NCBI GenBank assembly: GCA_014239715.1
Contig: JAAZYJ010000310.1
Location: forward strand, 1 to 7,468
Direction of reading: 5' to 3'
Source: Flavobacteriales bacterium
Lineage (GTDB): Bacteria; Bacteroidota; Bacteroidia; Flavobacteriales; Parvicellaceae
Length of the DNA: 7,468 nucleotides
Positions 5,802 through 7,468 of this stretch are shown in pieces (positions within the stretch are counted from its first letter, which is position 1; each line of letters starts with the position of its first letter). Under the pieces are notes generated by a model. That model did not search any database and was not told where the DNA came from. It saw only the letters and a program-made list of their open reading frames with translations. Both the position numbers and the translations under genes were made by a program.

Positions 5802-6668
5802 CTACAGGTCTGTTAATCTACCGTATGTTTCCGGTCTTCTGTCACGATAGAATTGCCAGGTAGACCTCACTTCCTCGATCATATCAAGGTCAAATTCAGC
5901 AATGAGCAGCTCATCGTCATCTCTAGAAGCTTCTGAGAAAATCTGTCCTCTCGGATCCACAAAATAAGATTGACCATAAAATTTGCCCAGATTCCAGGGT
6001 TTTTCCTCACCAACCCGATTGATGCATCCCATGAAATATCCATTGGCCGCAGCGTGTGCGGGTTGTTCCAGTTTCCATAAATACTCGCTTAGGCCGGCAA
6101 CCGTTGCAGACGGATTGTAAACAATTTCAGCCCCGTTCAGTCCAAGCGCCCTTGCTCCGTCCGGAAAGTGCCGGTCGTAGCAGATATACACCCCTACTTT
6201 TGCATACTTGGTCTGAAAAACCGGGTATCCTAAATTACCGGGTTTGAAGAAGAACTTCTCCCAGAATCCCGTTGTGTGTGGAATGTGATTTTTTCTGTAT
6301 TTCCCCAAATAGCTTCCATCAGCGTCTATTACAGCCGCTGTGTTGTAGAGTATGCCGGGCGCTTCCTTTTCGTATAACGACGCAACAATTACCATATCGT
6401 ATTGTTTGGCGATTGCTTGTAGCTTTTCTGTGGTAGGCCCGGGCACTGCCTCTGCAGACGCATACCATGCCTTATCCTGCCCCGGGCAGAAATACGTGGT
6501 GTTGAATATTTCCTGCAGACAGAGGATCTGCACACCCTTTTTGCCTGCATCATGTATGTAAGGCAAGTGTTTTTCATACATTGCATCACAGATCTCTTGT
6601 ATTGTTCCCTCCCCTTCAGATATTGGAAGGCTCATTTGTATTAATCCTGATTTTACTTTTCTACTCAT
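5802..6668 (-). CDS. pydC: Beta-ureidopropionase (N-carbamoyl-beta-alanine amidohydrolase), nitrilase superfamily
   Basis: This is the last enzyme of reductive pyrimidine breakdown: N-carbamoyl-beta-alanine + H2O -> beta-alanine + CO2 + NH3. At 288 residues it is a single carbon-nitrogen hydrolase domain. The catalytic triad is Glu53 (CLQEIF), Lys126 (KYRKNHIPH) and Cys163 (YICYDRHFPD), with the second conserved Glu at 137 (GFWEKFFF). Blocks shared with animal beta-ureidopropionase include RKNHIP, NLGYPVFQT, ICYDRH, NPSATVAGLSEYLWKLE (185-201) and INRVG (216-220). N-carbamoylputrescine amidase (AguB) is a close relative with a similar length. The SATVAGLSE and INRVG blocks and the position between dihydropyrimidinase and PreTA favour beta-ureidopropionase. 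The start MSRKVKSGLIQMSLP matches the family N-terminus (first strand soon after the Met). It lies 47 bp after the hydA stop and 40 bp before preT. Confidence 0.92.
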   Translation of the reverse strand: MSRKVKSGLIQMSLPISEGEGTIQEICDAMYEKHLPYIHDAGKKGVQILCLQEIFNTTYFCPGQDKAWYASAEAVPGPTTEKLQAIAKQYDMVIVASLYEKEAPGILYNTAAVIDADGSYLGKYRKNHIPHTTGFWEKFFFKPGNLGYPVFQTKYAKVGVYICYDRHFPDGARALGLNGAEIVYNPSATVAGLSEYLWKLEQPAHAAANGYFMGCINRVGEEKPWNLGKFYGQSYFVDPRGQIFSEASRDDDELLIAEFDLDMIEEVRSTWQFYRDRRPETYGRLTDL

Positions 6669-6715
6669 AATTTCTAGTTGAATGGATCATTCTAATTTCT
6701 TGATTTCATCACTGT

Positions 6716-7468
6716 TTAAATGGTCAATGAGGTCCTTCCCCTTCTGATAAATTGTCCGTAGCCCGGTTGAAGCTTGCACTCCTCATTTTCAATGGCAATT
6801 TGTCCTCTAAGCAATACTGTCTCTGTTTTTCCCGTGACCTCCAGTCCTTCGTAGCCTGAATAATCGCAGTTCATGTGATGTGTTTCTGCTGAGATCGTAT
6901 GTTTCCTATTCGGGTCAAAAACTACCAGATCCGCGTCTGTTCCGACTGCGATCGTTCCTTTTCGTGGGTACATGCCGAAGATCTTGGCGGCATTGGTCGA
7001 CGTGAGCTCTACAAATTTGGTCAAAGAGATCTTGTTCTTGGCCACCCCTTCAGAATACATGAACTCCATGCGATGCTCTACAGCCGGATGGCCGTTCGGG
7101 ATCTTGGAAAAATCGTCTTTTCCCATCGCCTTCTGCTCCAGGGTAAACGGACAGTGATCAGTACCCACCACATTTACCAGTCCCTGATTGATCCCCGACC
7201 ATAGCGCTGTCTGATCCTTTTTCTCTCTCAGCGGTGGGCTCATTACCCATTTCGCACCGTCTTCTCTTTCATATAAGGATGCGTCGATCATTAAGTACTG
7301 CGTGCACGTTTCGACAAACACTCTCTGATTTCTTTGGGTAGCGATCCGAACCGCGTTCAATGCACCTTCACAGGTCATGTGTACAATGTAACCCGGGCAT
7401 CCTGTATAGTGCAGCATATCCGTAAATCTACCCGATGCCTCCGCTTCAGTTATTTCAGGTTGTGACAG
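6716..7468 (-). CDS. hydA: Dihydropyrimidinase (5' end outside the window)
   Basis: This cyclic-imide hydrolase of the amidohydrolase superfamily opens dihydrouracil to N-carbamoyl-beta-alanine in the cytoplasm. Only the last 250 residues are present; the frame is open to the window edge, and the family is usually about 460-480 residues, so roughly 210-230 residues are missing, including the first zinc ligands (HxH) and the carboxylated Lys. Visible motifs, numbered from the first visible residue: LSQPEITEAEASGRF at 1-15, GYIVHMTCEGAL with a zinc-ligand His at 30, catalytic metal-binding Asp104 in VVGTDHCPF, the substrate-contact segment KIPNGHPAVEHRM (Asn125), then the closing beta domain GTDADLVVFDP. 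Related D-hydantoinases share these motifs; the operon settles the physiological role. The end is unusual: after GQFIRRG the frame gives RTSLTI and stops, while the frame one base back stays open for 15 codons to TGA 6687-6689. Confidence 0.93.
   Translation of the reverse strand: MSQPEITEAEASGRFTDMLHYTGCPGYIVHMTCEGALNAVRIATQRNQRVFVETCTQYLMIDASLYEREDGAKWVMSPPLREKKDQTALWSGINQGLVNVVGTDHCPFTLEQKAMGKDDFSKIPNGHPAVEHRMEFMYSEGVAKNKISLTKFVELTSTNAAKIFGMYPRKGTIAVGTDADLVVFDPNRKHTISAETHHMNCDYSGYEGLEVTGKTETVLLRGQIAIENEECKLQPGYGQFIRRGRTSLTI

Noticed and set aside
6389..6589. - strand ORF of 66 codons inside pydC in another frame
   Set aside because: It is wholly contained in the beta-ureidopropionase gene, whose catalytic motifs are intact, and it shows no domain of its own.
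5802..6668. N-carbamoylputrescine amidase as the function of the nitrilase-family gene
   Set aside because: Same superfamily and length, but the SATVAGLSE and INRVG blocks and the operon context fit beta-ureidopropionase better.
6899..7204. + strand ORF of 101 codons opposite dihydropyrimidinase
   Set aside because: It is antisense to conserved dihydropyrimidinase motifs, with no homology recognised.

Overview
The window looks like a chromosomal piece of a Bacteroidota bacterium that has a type IX secretion system (T9SS). Three things point there: a PorP/SprF-family outer-membrane protein, a gliding-motility-associated (CHU_C, T9SS type B) sorting domain on a secreted protein, and a TAnnTTTG-type -7 promoter element. 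I cannot place it below phylum with confidence; a Flavobacteriia-like marine or freshwater lineage is plausible.

Left part (1-2490, + strand): a T9SS cargo/partner module in poor repair. Positions 1-674 encode fibronectin type III (FnIII) sequence with an in-frame TAA at 24-26, and the last FnIII domain breaks off at a stop at 672-674. The missing end of that FnIII domain reappears about 315 bp later, in the same frame, at the front of a short ORF (855-1358) that carries a complete CHU_C sorting domain. The DNA between holds a rho-independent terminator, what looks like a decayed copy of the 3' end of a second T9SS cargo gene, and a signal-peptide-like segment. A strong terminator (1399-1424) follows. 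A promoter with a perfect 12-bp palindrome in its spacer then precedes an intact PorP/SprF gene (1540-2490). A bidirectional terminator (2546-2590) separates this module from the convergent right part.

Right part (2595-7468, all - strand): a compact catabolic operon. In order of transcription it encodes dihydropyrimidinase (C-terminal 250 residues only; the 5' end is outside the window), beta-ureidopropionase, PreT and PreA (the two subunits of bacterial NAD-dependent dihydropyrimidine dehydrogenase), and a small zinc deaminase that closely resembles yeast cytosine deaminase. Together they give a full route: cytosine -> uracil (deaminase) -> dihydrouracil (PreTA) -> N-carbamoyl-beta-alanine (dihydropyrimidinase) -> beta-alanine + CO2 + NH3 (beta-ureidopropionase). 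Thymine would follow the last three steps to beta-aminoisobutyrate. Gaps between genes are 47, 40, 3 and about 50 bp, so co-transcription is likely; the promoter is not in the window.

The best leads are the FCY1-like deaminase completing the reductive pyrimidine operon, the split FnIII domain with its possible insertion or rearrangement, the decayed second cargo-gene end, and possible small frameshifts at two gene ends in the operon. No tRNA, rRNA, CRISPR array, transposase or integrase was seen.
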